A stretch of DNA of 64,000 nucleotides from Anaerolineales bacterium (GCA_030583905.1 CP129481.1:620001-684000); one strand, 5' to 3'; counted from the first letter of the stretch, positions 1 to 8,148 are shown. A program made the numbers and translations. Notes: generated from the letters alone by a model not told the origin.

Positions 1-561
1 ATGTTCATATTTAGCGTGGCATCGGAATACTTCGGCGGACTTGCAGCGATCACCGGCGCTTTCATTGCAGGGTTGATGCTGGCTCGCACACCCGAAAAGG
101 AACGTATTGAATCGGGAATGCACGCACTGTCGTACGGCTTGTTCGTCCCCATCTTCTTTGTGAACATCGGCTTGTCCATTGACCTGCGTGGATTCCCCAT
201 GCAGGCTTTACTTTTTACCGCCGCCATCGTTCTGGTGGCAATCTTTGGGAAGTGGCTCGGCGCGGGCTGGGGCGCAAAGCTGGGCGGACTCTCATTACGC
301 GAATCCATACAGTTGGGCGCAGGCATGATCTCGCGCGGCGAGGTCGGTTTGATCGCGGCAAGCATCGGCGTCACCAGCAGCCTGATCGGCGCGACGGAAT
401 TCTCCGCCATCGTTGTCATGGTGCTTGCCACAACGCTGGTCACGCCGCCCATTCTGCGGGCGTTGTTCGCGCGGAAAGAATTTGCGGATAGGGAACTGCA
501 GCTCGAAACAGGACAGGTTCAGGCTTCGTCTGCAGCGCCATCGAAGGAAGATACAGCCTAA
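1..561 (+). CDS. Cation/proton antiporter (CPA2, KefB/NapA-like), C-terminal part
   Basis: This is the C-terminal 186 residues of a monovalent cation:proton antiporter; the gene begins upstream of the window, so the ATG at base 1 is probably internal. The sequence is a run of membrane helices with the family-typical GLAAITGAFIAGLML and FVPIFFVNIGLSIDL segments, where the polar IGLSIDL and later SRGEVGLI residues sit in the ion path. It ends in a short hydrophilic tail without an RCK/TrkA-N domain. Two cyclic-di-AMP receptor-like genes follow after 16 bases, which suggests nucleotide control of ion flux. The transported ion (Na+ or K+) cannot be told from this fragment. Confidence 0.85.
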   Translation: MFIFSVASEYFGGLAAITGAFIAGLMLARTPEKERIESGMHALSYGLFVPIFFVNIGLSIDLRGFPMQALLFTAAIVLVAIFGKWLGAGWGAKLGGLSLRESIQLGAGMISRGEVGLIAASIGVTSSLIGATEFSAIVVMVLATTLVTPPILRALFARKEFADRELQLETGQVQASSAAPSKEDTA

Positions 562-577
562 CTCGGAGGTGCCAGAT

Positions 578-928
578 ATGGAAACAAATTCGTCAAATCC
601 CCCCATCCATTTGTTGTTGGTCGCTGTCGTACAGGATCAGGACCTTGAGAACGCCACGAACGCGTTGAAGAACATCGGCGCGTCGCTCACGTACCTGTCC
701 AGCGCAGGCGGATTTTTGGGAAGGCGTAATGCCACGCTGTTGATTGGTTTGCCCGCCGAACGGGAGGCGCAGGCGCTCGCCGCCCTGCACGAAGCCTGCC
801 GCCAGCGCGTCGAATATATGACCCTTCCGCTGGAAGGATCGCCGATGCCCATGCCATCCCCCGTCCCTGTGACGGTTGGCGGTGCGACAGTGTTCGCATT
901 GCCTGTGGAACGGTTCGAACAGATTTAG
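578..928 (+). CDS. Cyclic-di-AMP receptor-like PII-fold protein (PstA/DarA, CdAR family), copy 1
   Basis: A 116-residue protein of the PII-like cyclic-di-AMP receptor family (PstA/DarA). The N-terminal strand with VVQDQD, the loop SAGGFLGRRNATLLIGL and the C-terminal VGGATVFALPVERFEQI match the family's conserved segments. These trimeric cytosolic proteins bind c-di-AMP between subunits. The start at 578 is preceded by CGGAGG and is preferred to an earlier in-frame codon that would overlap the antiporter. The gene lies 16 bases after the antiporter and 13 bases before a second family member. Unlike the second copy it keeps the Pro-rich insert of Gram-positive homologues. Ligand binding here is inferred from family membership. 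Confidence 0.85.
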   Translation: METNSSNPPIHLLLVAVVQDQDLENATNALKNIGASLTYLSSAGGFLGRRNATLLIGLPAEREAQALAALHEACRQRVEYMTLPLEGSPMPMPSPVPVTVGGATVFALPVERFEQI

Positions 929-941
929 AGGAGAAGCCACC

Positions 942-1202
942 ATGAAAATGATGATCATCATCGTGAAAGACCATGACGCTGATACGCTCACGCAAGCCTT
1001 TACCGCCGAGAATTTCCGTGTGACGCGCGTCGCATCCACCGGCGGATTTATGCGCAGCGGTGTTGTCACCATGCTGTTGGGCGTGGATGATGTGCAGGTG
1101 GATGCCGCCATTCAGACCGTACGCAATGCGTTGCCGGTAAAAGAAGGCGAAAAACGCGCCACGCTTTTCGTTGTCCCCGTACACCATTACGAACAAGTGT
1201 AA
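942..1202 (+). CDS. Cyclic-di-AMP receptor-like PII-fold protein, short copy 2
   Basis: A second, shorter (86 residues) member of the same family. It has the N-terminal IIVKDHDA strand, the nucleotide-loop-like STGGFMRSGVVTMLLGV and the closing TLFVVPVHHYEQV. The Pro/Gly insert between core helix and last strand, present in copy 1 and in Gram-positive PstA, is missing, so the large flexible loop is lost. A GAGGAGAAG ribosome site precedes the ATG. Together with copy 1 it could form hetero-trimers or two sensors with different affinity for one transporter; that is inference. A different nucleotide ligand is possible because the flexible loop shapes the pocket. Confidence 0.82.
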   Translation: MKMMIIIVKDHDADTLTQAFTAENFRVTRVASTGGFMRSGVVTMLLGVDDVQVDAAIQTVRNALPVKEGEKRATLFVVPVHHYEQV

Positions 1203-1283
1203 TCCGTCGAACAAAGACGCTGATCAAGAAACACTCCATTATTGGTCATCGTCTTTGTTTTGTTTTAACTCAGAGGAGACTTT

Positions 1284-2492
1284 ATGAGACGAAATCCCCG
1301 AATTGTGTTTTTTCTTTTTTCACTGCTGGCAGTCATGCTTGCCTGCGCCAACCCGCTGGGGGAAGCGCCATCCGAAAGCCCGCTCAACGTGGAGACCATC
1401 GTCGCCGCAACCTTCGAAGCGTTGACGCAAGCCGCGCCTCCCACTCCGACCTCGAGCCTGCTCCCGGCATCGTTGTATTATCTCGCCACCGACAACATCG
1501 GACGCTCGCAAGTATTCCGCCTTGAAAGGGACGGGACGACGGTCACACAGCTCACATCCGAATCGGACGAAGTGCGCGAATTCGACGTCTCTCCCATGGA
1601 TGGCAGCGTGGTCTACATCGCGGACAATCAGCTGATCACCGTCAACGCGGATGGAAGCAACCGCGCCATGATCTTCGATGGCGGCGCGATCAATGAGAAC
1701 GAACCTTTTATCACCATCTTGAGAAGCCCGGTGTGGTCACCGGACGGGCAGACGATCGCCTTCGGGCATCAGGGCTTGAATCTGTACTCCATCATCGACG
1801 GGCAATCCAACCGCGTGCTGGAAGATCAAGTGACTGAAATGGAAGGCGGTTTCTTCTTCCCGGAGGAACTATATTGGCCCGAAATGTACTCCGCCGACGG
1901 AAACAAGCTCATCATCACACTCGGTTATTACGAAAGCGCATCCACTGCGATCTATTATCCGGACGGCGGTTCGCTCGTCCGTTTGAACGGCGTCGAAGGC
2001 GCGATCATATGCTGCGGCGATTATTCCCTCTCCAGCGATGCGTCCGTGCTATTTTCCGCCAGCCCGTACATGGGCATGTTCCGCGCAGGTCTCTGGCGCG
2101 TGGACACTGCCACGGGCGCTGTCACCACCCTGTTCCAAGCGGACTATGATTCCAACCCTGCGGATGTTGCCGACAATCCTTTTATTGCGCCAGATGGGCA
2201 GTTATATTACTTCTACGCCAGCGTACCGAACCCGGACGGCTTCATTGACCGCCCGCCGATGCAACTCGTCCGCTCGGCGGCGGATGGCGTCACCGGCAGA
2301 ACCGTGCTGCGCCCCGAAACCTTCGAGCGCATGAACGAGGCGCTCTGGGCGCCGGATGCCAGTTTTGTCATCGTCGCCAATGCCCAAAATGACCAGACCT
2401 ATCAGGGCGGCGCGGCGCAGTTGTATTACACGGACGGACGTCCCATGATCCCGCTCGTGCTGTTTGCGCGAGATATGAAGTGGGGACCGTAG
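1284..2492 (+). CDS. Lipoprotein with TolB-like beta-propeller repeats
   Basis: A 402-residue exported lipoprotein. Residues 1-21 form a signal peptide ending in the lipobox VMLAC, followed by a Thr/Pro/Ser-rich linker (PTPTSSLLPAS). The remainder holds WD40-like PD40 blades recognisable by repeats such as VWSPDGQTIAFGH, YSADGNKLIITL and LWAPDASFVIVA, as in TolB-type propellers. It probably sits on the outer face of the membrane and binds a protein or ligand; no catalytic residues are evident. RBS AGAGGAGA precedes the ATG. The gene stands alone, between the c-di-AMP receptor unit and convergent panC, with a shared terminator downstream. Confidence 0.8.
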   Translation: MRRNPRIVFFLFSLLAVMLACANPLGEAPSESPLNVETIVAATFEALTQAAPPTPTSSLLPASLYYLATDNIGRSQVFRLERDGTTVTQLTSESDEVREFDVSPMDGSVVYIADNQLITVNADGSNRAMIFDGGAINENEPFITILRSPVWSPDGQTIAFGHQGLNLYSIIDGQSNRVLEDQVTEMEGGFFFPEELYWPEMYSADGNKLIITLGYYESASTAIYYPDGGSLVRLNGVEGAIICCGDYSLSSDASVLFSASPYMGMFRAGLWRVDTATGAVTTLFQADYDSNPADVADNPFIAPDGQLYYFYASVPNPDGFIDRPPMQLVRSAADGVTGRTVLRPETFERMNEALWAPDASFVIVANAQNDQTYQGGAAQLYYTDGRPMIPLVLFARDMKWGP

Positions 2493-2502
2493 TTTAAAAA
2501 CA

Positions 2503-2546
2503 ATCCGCAGATCGCACAGACAATTCAATCTGTGTGATCTGCGGAT
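2503..2546. terminator. Bidirectional terminator-like hairpin of a dispersed-repeat type
   Basis: An 18-bp stem (2503-2520 with 2529-2546, one G-T pair) and 8-base loop lies between the convergent lipoprotein and panC genes, so it can end both transcripts. The arms resemble a widely dispersed bacterial repeat with the core ATCTGTGT-ATCTGCGGAT, so it may be a repeat co-opted as a terminator. Confidence 0.7.
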
Positions 2547-2559
2547 GATTCAATACAAA

Positions 2560-3393
2560 CTATCCCAACACAAAATTATCGATCAACCGCGTCTTCCCCA
2601 CAAAGACCGCCATCGAAAGCAGAGCCTTTCCCTTCACCGTATCCAGTTCTTCGAGCGTATCGTAATCCGCGCAGGAGACATATTGCATCTGCGCCAGCGG
2701 CTCGGCTTCGATCACTTCTTTCATCATTCTTCGCAGCGCCTCAGCGTCCCTTTCCCCATGCTCAAACAATCCCTTCGCGGCGCTCAACGCGCGGAATAAG
2801 ACCGTCGCCGCCTGCCGCTCGGCTTCGTTCAAATACTTGTTGCGGCTCGACATCGCCAGCCCGTCCGCTTCACGCACTGTCGGGCAGATGATGACCTCGA
2901 GCGGGAAGTTCAAATCCACCGCCATACGCCGGATGACCGCCGCCTGCTGGGCATCCTTTTGCCCAAAATAGGCTTTATCGGGCTGGGTCGCGTTGAAAAG
3001 TTTCGCCACGACGGTGGTCACGCCCTTGAAATGACCGGGACGCATCGCGCCTTCGAGCGGATTCGTCAGCGCTTCGACCTCCACCCAAGTCTGGTAGCCG
3101 GACGGATACATCACCTCCGCTGACGGATTCCAGACCAGATCCACGCCAAGCGAGGAGAGCAATTCCAAGTCCCGTTCGAGATCGCGCGGATACTTGGAAA
3201 GGTCTTCTTTGGGACCAAACTGGGTCGGGTTGACGAATATGGAGACAATGACGTGGTCGCACTCGGCTTTCGCTTGGCGCACCAACGACAAATGCCCCTC
3301 GTGGAGATACCCCATCGTGGGAACCAGACCAACCGTCCCTTTGAGAGAGAGGCGGGCGGCACGCAGGTCAGAGAGAGGGGAAACAGTTCTCAT
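2560..3393 (-). CDS. panC: Pantothenate synthetase
   Basis: A 277-residue cytosolic enzyme condensing pantoate with beta-alanine at the expense of ATP, the last step of vitamin B5 synthesis. Diagnostic motifs are PTMGYLHEGHLSLV (nucleotide-binding HxGH region), VNPTQFGPKEDL, FGQKDAQQ and the KMSKS-like MSSRNKYL. Length matches the family (about 280). The start follows AGGTGAATT, a fair ribosome site. Upstream lies TATAGA inside an inverted repeat ATTTGT-N4-ACAAAT (3403-3418) that could be an operator. panB and panD are not in the window. Confidence 0.96.
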   Translation of the reverse strand: MRTVSPLSDLRAARLSLKGTVGLVPTMGYLHEGHLSLVRQAKAECDHVIVSIFVNPTQFGPKEDLSKYPRDLERDLELLSSLGVDLVWNPSAEVMYPSGYQTWVEVEALTNPLEGAMRPGHFKGVTTVVAKLFNATQPDKAYFGQKDAQQAAVIRRMAVDLNFPLEVIICPTVREADGLAMSSRNKYLNEAERQAATVLFRALSAAKGLFEHGERDAEALRRMMKEVIEAEPLAQMQYVSCADYDTLEELDTVKGKALLSMAVFVGKTRLIDNFVLG

Positions 3394-3432
3394 AATTCAC
3401 CTATTTGTCTATACAAATGACCTTTTTCCTAC

Positions 3433-3461
3433 TTGACAGCCTAGAAACTTTGTTCTACACT
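3433..3461 (+). promoter_or_regulatory. Sigma-70-type promoter for the 71-residue protein gene
   Basis: TTGACA (3433-3438), a 17-base spacer and TACACT (3456-3461), 32 bases before the ATG at 3494. Confidence 0.75.
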
Positions 3462-3493
3462 CTTATTACACTCAGAAAAAAAGGAGATTTACA

Positions 3494-3709
3494 ATGGCTT
3501 ACTCACATACCAATTCCAAAGGGACGACCTATTACCTGCACTCCAACGGCAGAATGTTCTACTTCTCGAAGGAGATCAAGGAAGGCGCCCTCGACGCCGT
3601 GCCTGCGGGCTACAATGTCGTGGAGATGAAGACGGGCATGCTGGTGCTGAAGAAGGTCCAGGCGGAGGCGCCCGCTTCCGGGTCCACCAATACGGAAAGC
3701 GCAGGGTAA
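3494..3709 (+). CDS. Small conserved-looking hypothetical protein
   Basis: A 71-residue soluble protein of unknown function. It has a strong promoter, the ribosome site AAAAGGAG 7 bases before the ATG, and a compact N-terminal part (residues 1-50) rich in Tyr/Lys with the pattern TYYLHSNGRMFYFSKEI, ending in a disordered Ala/Ser tail. The charge and size fit a small nucleic-acid- or protein-binding protein, but no named domain is recognised. It is followed 115 bases later by ssb. The good promoter suggests abundant expression. Confidence 0.72.
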   Translation: MAYSHTNSKGTTYYLHSNGRMFYFSKEIKEGALDAVPAGYNVVEMKTGMLVLKKVQAEAPASGSTNTESAG

Positions 3710-3773
3710 CCCTGAAAGTATAACCCTGTTCGAAACAACCCAACTGTTCTTTTAGATTAAAAGGAGACTAATT

Positions 3774-3836
3774 ATGACACGTACACATGCATCTAAAAGT
3801 ATTGAAACGAAAGGGGTGCCGACATGCCAACTCTAA
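3774..3836 (+). CDS. Possible 20-residue leader ORF overlapping ssb
   Basis: A short ORF begins with ATG at 3774 after the near-ideal ribosome site AAAAGGAG and ends with TAA at 3834-3836, 13 bases past the ssb ATG (3824) in another frame. Its peptide is rich in Thr, Ser and Lys and resembles nothing known. The ribosome site is at least as good as that of ssb, so it could couple or tune ssb translation. It may also be chance. Confidence 0.4.
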   Translation: MTRTHASKSIETKGVPTCQL

Positions 3837-4207
3837 ACCGCGTTCAACTGATCGGGCGGCTGGGCAAGGACCCGGAGAGCAAGTTCACGCCGACAGGCAA
3901 GAAGGTTTGTCACTTCAGCCTTGCCGTCAGCAACCGCTGGAAGGACAAGAACGGCGAGACGCGCGAAACCACCGAATGGGTCAACATCGAAGCGTGGGGG
4001 CGGCTCGGCGAGGTCTGCCAGGAATATCTAAAGAAAGGCAGTCTGATCTACGTCGAAGGGCGTTTGAAGACCGACAAGTATGAGGATAAAGGCGAAACCA
4101 AGTACTTTACGAAGGTCGTTGCCCAGACCCTGCAATTCCTGGACAAGAAGGAAAAGGAAGAGCCAGTGATGACGGTCGAGGAAGACCCCGGCGATTACGA
4201 GTTTTAG
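3824..4207 (+). CDS. ssb: Single-stranded DNA-binding protein
   Basis: A 127-residue OB-fold protein that coats single-stranded DNA in replication and repair. The OB fold covers residues 3-106 with LNRVQLIGRLGKDPESKFTPTGK, TEWVNIEAWGRLGEVCQEYLKKG and YVEGRLKTDKYEDKGETKYF, all canonical. The tail is short and acidic, ending DPGDYEF: the final Phe that recruits partner proteins is kept but the usual DDDIPF is altered. The ribosome site AAAGGGG lies inside a possible leader ORF. A strong terminator follows directly. No rpsF or rpsR neighbours are present. Confidence 0.95.
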   Translation: MPTLNRVQLIGRLGKDPESKFTPTGKKVCHFSLAVSNRWKDKNGETRETTEWVNIEAWGRLGEVCQEYLKKGSLIYVEGRLKTDKYEDKGETKYFTKVVAQTLQFLDKKEKEEPVMTVEEDPGDYEF

Positions 4208-4218
4208 AACATAAGTAT

Positions 4219-4250
4219 ACAGCCGCCGAGAGGCGGCTGTTTGTTTTATT
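4219..4250 (+). terminator. Intrinsic terminator after ssb
   Basis: Arms ACAGCCGCC (4219-4227) and GGCGGCTGT (4232-4240) with a GAGA loop, followed by TTTGTTTTATT. Confidence 0.9.
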
Positions 4251-4261
4251 ACTGTCCCCAT

Positions 4262-5704
4262 TCAAGCAGGGACGGTCTTTTCTTTCAACACATCGGCTCT
4301 TAGGATATATCCCAGTGCCGCCAATGCAAATCCTTGCAGGATAAAGAGAGCGTAAAACAGATACCAAAAGTTCTCAAAAAAGGTGTTAACAACAGAGACG
4401 TCAACAAAAGAATAAATCAGCGGAGAAAGGAAAACAACGAATGGAAACCAGATTCCGGCGACAAGGGGAAGGAAGTTCCAGCGCGGCAGCGGTTTCTTAA
4501 ACAATGCAACCATCCCAAATAAACTCAGGCATAAGAGTACTGTAACCAAACCATAGATGGCATAAACGAATATCCATCTATCCTCCCCTCTTGAAATAGC
4601 CACACCAAAACCTCTAAAGCTGAGCACCGGTCCCAGAATCCCCCCAAGTAACAAAATGTTCCTCCCAATCCAGCCAGCCTTTTCACCATATCGTCTATGA
4701 AGCTCCAACAAACCAAGAGCCAACAGAGGTGTGATGAAAAAAATGAAAAGAAAAAGAACTACATCCCCTAATAAATCAATGCGCAGGTAAATCGTAGTCA
4801 TTGTAGCGATAAACCCCACGCTTCCAAGAAAGAATGCAATTCCAGCAAAACCATTAAACGAGACTCTATTCAGTTGACTGTCGCTCTGCATATTTTTGGG
4901 GAGTAGATGTTGGATGGTTATCTCTTCCGTTCCATCATTTTTTAATATATACCCAAGCGCCACCAATGCAACCCCTTGCAAGATACCAAGCGGGATATCC
5001 AGCGACTGGGCTGGCATAATCGAAAACGCGGATGTGATAAAAGAGACTGGGAAAACAAACCCCGCAATCAAGGGAAGGAAATTCCAACGCGGCAGAGGTT
5101 TCGTGAACAATGCGACAATTCCGAACAAGCCCAGGCAGGTGAGCGTCACTACCATGCCGAAAAGAAAAGCAGCGATCATCCTCTCTCCATAGAAGTACAA
5201 AGAGCCGAAACCCATCAAACTGATTGCCGGTCCTGCGACTGCACCGAGCAACAGGATACTCCTGCCAAACCAGCCAACCTTTTCACCATATCGTTTACGC
5301 ATTTCCAACAAACCAACTGCCAACAATGGCAGGCAGAAGAAGACGATGGGAAGGATTACGTTGGCGTTAAATTTACTCATTATCGGGAACACTATGCCTG
5401 TGAGCATAACTCCGATACCAGCCAGATAGGTATCTTCTGATTTCAAGCCCTTGTTCACTTGAACCTCCTTTTGTAAATGTTCTGAAATCGCGCTTTGGAT
5501 AATGTCGAGAAACGTCACTCCCCATAATCGTGCGAGTCCATGTATTCCACCCTGGCGAATCGCCTGCAGACAGCAATCCCGGAATACTTGCACCATATCC
5601 GGACCATATTCCCGCTGGAACCTGTCCGGATATACCTTCAGGAGTACTTGATAAAATTTAACCGAGACCACAACACTCGGGTCTTCCGCAGTCTTTTTCA
5701 TCAT
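4262..5704 (-). CDS. PadR-linked membrane protein with internal duplication
   Basis: A 480-residue multi-helix membrane protein. Residues 15-60 (KVYPDRFQREYGPDMVQVFRDC) resemble the cytosolic prefix found on PadR-associated permeases. The membrane part is two homologous halves: LLEMRKRYGEKVGWFGRSILLLG and KPLPRWNFLPLIAGF in the first recur as LLELHRRYGEKAGWIGRN and KPLPRWNFLPLVAGI in the second, each closing with a LQG-ALVALGYIL-like helix. No transport or enzyme motif is recognised. It follows the PadR gene by 11 bases in one operon, so its level is probably ligand-regulated. The gene is more AT-rich than its neighbours. Confidence 0.75.
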   Translation of the reverse strand: MMKKTAEDPSVVVSVKFYQVLLKVYPDRFQREYGPDMVQVFRDCCLQAIRQGGIHGLARLWGVTFLDIIQSAISEHLQKEVQVNKGLKSEDTYLAGIGVMLTGIVFPIMSKFNANVILPIVFFCLPLLAVGLLEMRKRYGEKVGWFGRSILLLGAVAGPAISLMGFGSLYFYGERMIAAFLFGMVVTLTCLGLFGIVALFTKPLPRWNFLPLIAGFVFPVSFITSAFSIMPAQSLDIPLGILQGVALVALGYILKNDGTEEITIQHLLPKNMQSDSQLNRVSFNGFAGIAFFLGSVGFIATMTTIYLRIDLLGDVVLFLFIFFITPLLALGLLELHRRYGEKAGWIGRNILLLGGILGPVLSFRGFGVAISRGEDRWIFVYAIYGLVTVLLCLSLFGMVALFKKPLPRWNFLPLVAGIWFPFVVFLSPLIYSFVDVSVVNTFFENFWYLFYALFILQGFALAALGYILRADVLKEKTVPA

Positions 5705-5715
5705 GTCACACCACC

Positions 5716-6078
5716 CTAAAGATCCATTGTGAGGATATTTTTTGAGCGTGCGATCTGCACCTGCGAAGCCAGCCGCTCCGCCTCCATGCGCAAAACGCGC
5801 CTACCCAAACTCGTCAATTCGTAATAACGGCGGCGTTGATCGTCCATAGTGGGGTCGGCGCGTTCGTCGCTTTCCTCAATCAATTCAGACTGCAACATGC
5901 GCTTGATCGAACCATAGAGCGTGCCGGGTCCCATCAAGACCTGTCCTTTTGTGTTCGCCTCTACCTCCTGCATGATGCCATAGCCATGCTTTTCACCGTC
6001 CGCAAGCGCCAAAAGAATGTTGAACACCGCTGGGGTGAGAGGGAGAAAATCATCGGGATTTTTCAAAGTCTCGGTCAT
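5716..6078 (-). CDS. PadR family transcriptional regulator
   Basis: A 120-residue winged-helix repressor. The motifs LTPAVFNILLALADGEKHGYGIMQEVE and MGPGTLYGSIKRMLQSELIEE are typical of PadR N-terminal domains; the C-terminal helix (residues 85-112) would dimerise. It heads an operon with the duplicated membrane protein. Its promoter overlaps palindromes likely to be its own operator, so autorepression is probable. The usual inducers of this class are small aromatic or cationic compounds, but nothing in the sequence names the ligand. Confidence 0.93.
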   Translation of the reverse strand: MTETLKNPDDFLPLTPAVFNILLALADGEKHGYGIMQEVEANTKGQVLMGPGTLYGSIKRMLQSELIEESDERADPTMDDQRRRYYELTSLGRRVLRMEAERLASQVQIARSKNILTMDL

Positions 6079-6089
6079 TAAACACTCCT

Positions 6090-6149
6090 TACATCTGTTA
6101 TGGATGTATCCGTTACAGATATAATATGCCAGGAAATGGGATTTGTCAA
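6090..6149 (-). promoter_or_regulatory. PadR-operon promoter with overlapping dyads
   Basis: On the minus strand TTGACA (6144-6149), a 17-base spacer and TATTAT (6121-6126) form a near-consensus promoter. Just downstream lie two nested dyads: TACATC-N7-GATGTA (6090-6108) and ATCTGTTA-N12-TTACAGAT (6093-6120, one mismatch). Their place over the transcription start suits a repressor operator. Confidence 0.75.
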
Positions 6150-6184
6150 GCCCGATCTATCCAAATTAGAGCAGCATAAAAATA

Positions 6185-6217
6185 AACCAGCCGACCCATT
6201 TATCAGGTCGGCTGGTT
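6185..6217 (-). terminator. Intrinsic terminator after pepF
   Basis: A perfect 12-bp stem AACCAGCCGACC (6185-6196) with GGTCGGCTGGTT (6206-6217); a T-rich stretch follows on the minus strand. Confidence 0.85.
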
Positions 6218-6240
6218 CGTTTCCTACTTGTTACTCGTCG

Positions 6241-8148
6241 CTATTTCTTTTTCGCCTTGCTTTTTGCGGAGACTTTCTTCGCAGGCGCTTTCTTCACGGA
6301 CTTCTTGCTTGCAACCTTCTTCTCTTTGGAAGTTTTCGCCGCCGCTTTCTTCGGGGCAGCCTGTTTCTTCTTTGCAGGCTTCGGCACAGGGAGAGCTTCC
6401 AGTTCGCCGACCAGCTTCTCCAGCACGTCGAAGCCGCCCTGCCAGAACTGCGGGTCACGGATGTTAATCCCCGCTTCGCTCAGGATGCGTTCCGGCGCTT
6501 CCGATCCGCCCGCGGAAAGGATCTTCAGGTACTTCGGTTTGAACGATTCACCCTCCGCCTTGAACTGCTGATACAGAGCCAGCACCAGCAACTGACCGAA
6601 GGCGTAGGCATAGACATAGAACGGCACCTGATAAATGTGCGGGATGCCGACCCATTCCCATTTGAATTCGTCGCTCAGTTCGAGCGAGTCACCGAACTGT
6701 TCTTTCAGGTTTTCAAGGTAGGCATTGCTCAGATCATCCACCGAAGCATTCTTCTGCACCAATTCGTGCGCGGTCTTCTCGAACATCGCAAAATAGGATT
6801 GGCGCATGATGGTCGCATAGGCGTCGTCCATTTGCTTGAAGAGGATATCGCGCCGCACGGATTCATCGGTCTCTTCCGCGAGCAATTTGTCGATCAAGAC
6901 CATTTCCGCAAACGTGGAGGCGGTCTCCGCCAGCGGCAATGACGAGTGGAACGTGAACGTGCTGTGATGCGACGCCAGCATGGCGTGAATGGCGTGACCG
7001 AGTTCGTGCGCCAGCGTCGCCACTTCGCGTCCCGTGCCTTGATAGTTGATCAGCACGTACGGCGTCATCTCCGGCGTGACGGAAGCGCAGAACGCGCCGC
7101 CGCGCTTGCCTTTTCGGATCTCGCTGTCGATGCGGCTCTCATCAAAGACGCGCTTTGCCAGTTCCGCCACTTGCGGCGAAAAGGAGTTGAACGCATCCAG
7201 CACCATCGTTACGGCTTCGTCCCAATCATAGGTCTTCTTCGATGCGGCGACCGGTGCGTAAATATCGTAGCGGCGTAATTTCTTCATGCCGACATATTTG
7301 GCTTTCATCTTGAAGTAACGCTGGAAGATGCCCACGTTCTTGCGTGCCACGCTCAACAGCGCTTCGACCGCTTCCTCGGGCACATCGTTGTTCAGATTGC
7401 GCGGCGCGATCGAATTCTTGAACTTGCGCAGGTTGACGTTCTCTGTATGCCAGTCGCGCAGGATCGTCTGGTAGATCTGCCCAAGGATGGGACCATCCTC
7501 CGCGTACACCTTGAATTGCGATTGGTAACTTTCCGCGCGCACCTTCGGGTCGGTGCTGTAGCGGTATGAGAACAACTCCGCCGCGGTCATTTCTTTCTCT
7601 TTGCCGTTCACCTTCATCTTGAAGTTGTAACGGTTCGTGATCGAGTCATACAGATTGCCGAGCGCGTTCACGCCCGTCACGTTTTTTAAGTTGACGATCT
7701 TCTCTTCCGCTTCGCTCAACGTGTGCGGCTTGAAATTGCGCATCGCCTCGAGATAATAACGGTAATCGCCCGAAGCATCCATCAGGCGTTTGGCATTCTC
7801 GTCGTCCAATTCCTTCCACCACAGATTGAAGAAAAGTGTGCGATTCTCGATCTCCGCCAGAAACTGCATCACACGCGCCATCAACGCCTGCGCCTTCTGG
7901 TCCTGCGTATCCGCCGCAAAAGACAATCCCGCAAACGAATACATCTTGCTGCCGATGCGCGTCATCGTTTCGTTGGCTTTCACCGCCTCCAGGAACCGCT
8001 CAGTGGGCATGTCGGGCGTGAGCTTGTCGCGCAATCCTTCGAACGAAGTCACCTGCTCCTCAAGCATGTCGAACGCGCTTTGCAGTTCAGGGCTGTCATA
8101 GCCGGGGTACAGCGGGGAAAGATCCCATTTTGAAAGTTGGTATGTCAT
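6241..8148 (-). CDS. pepF: Oligoendopeptidase F (M3B) with lysine/alanine-rich tail
   Basis: A 635-residue zinc metallopeptidase cleaving short peptides in the cytosol. The active-site HExxH is in TLAHELGHAIHAML (about residue 383), with the distal FAEMVLIDKLL glutamate helix and the C-terminal YVYAYAFGQLLVLALYQ segment typical of M3B enzymes. The ordinary enzyme ends near residue 590. The last 45 residues are almost only Lys, Ala, Ser, Pro and Val, as in histone-H1-like or ribosome/DNA-binding tails. RBS AGGAGACAAG precedes the ATG. It is a single-gene unit with its own terminator. The tail's role is unknown; see findings. Confidence 0.95.
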   Translation of the reverse strand: MTYQLSKWDLSPLYPGYDSPELQSAFDMLEEQVTSFEGLRDKLTPDMPTERFLEAVKANETMTRIGSKMYSFAGLSFAADTQDQKAQALMARVMQFLAEIENRTLFFNLWWKELDDENAKRLMDASGDYRYYLEAMRNFKPHTLSEAEEKIVNLKNVTGVNALGNLYDSITNRYNFKMKVNGKEKEMTAAELFSYRYSTDPKVRAESYQSQFKVYAEDGPILGQIYQTILRDWHTENVNLRKFKNSIAPRNLNNDVPEEAVEALLSVARKNVGIFQRYFKMKAKYVGMKKLRRYDIYAPVAASKKTYDWDEAVTMVLDAFNSFSPQVAELAKRVFDESRIDSEIRKGKRGGAFCASVTPEMTPYVLINYQGTGREVATLAHELGHAIHAMLASHHSTFTFHSSLPLAETASTFAEMVLIDKLLAEETDESVRRDILFKQMDDAYATIMRQSYFAMFEKTAHELVQKNASVDDLSNAYLENLKEQFGDSLELSDEFKWEWVGIPHIYQVPFYVYAYAFGQLLVLALYQQFKAEGESFKPKYLKILSAGGSEAPERILSEAGINIRDPQFWQGGFDVLEKLVGELEALPVPKPAKKKQAAPKKAAAKTSKEKKVASKKSVKKAPAKKVSAKSKAKKK

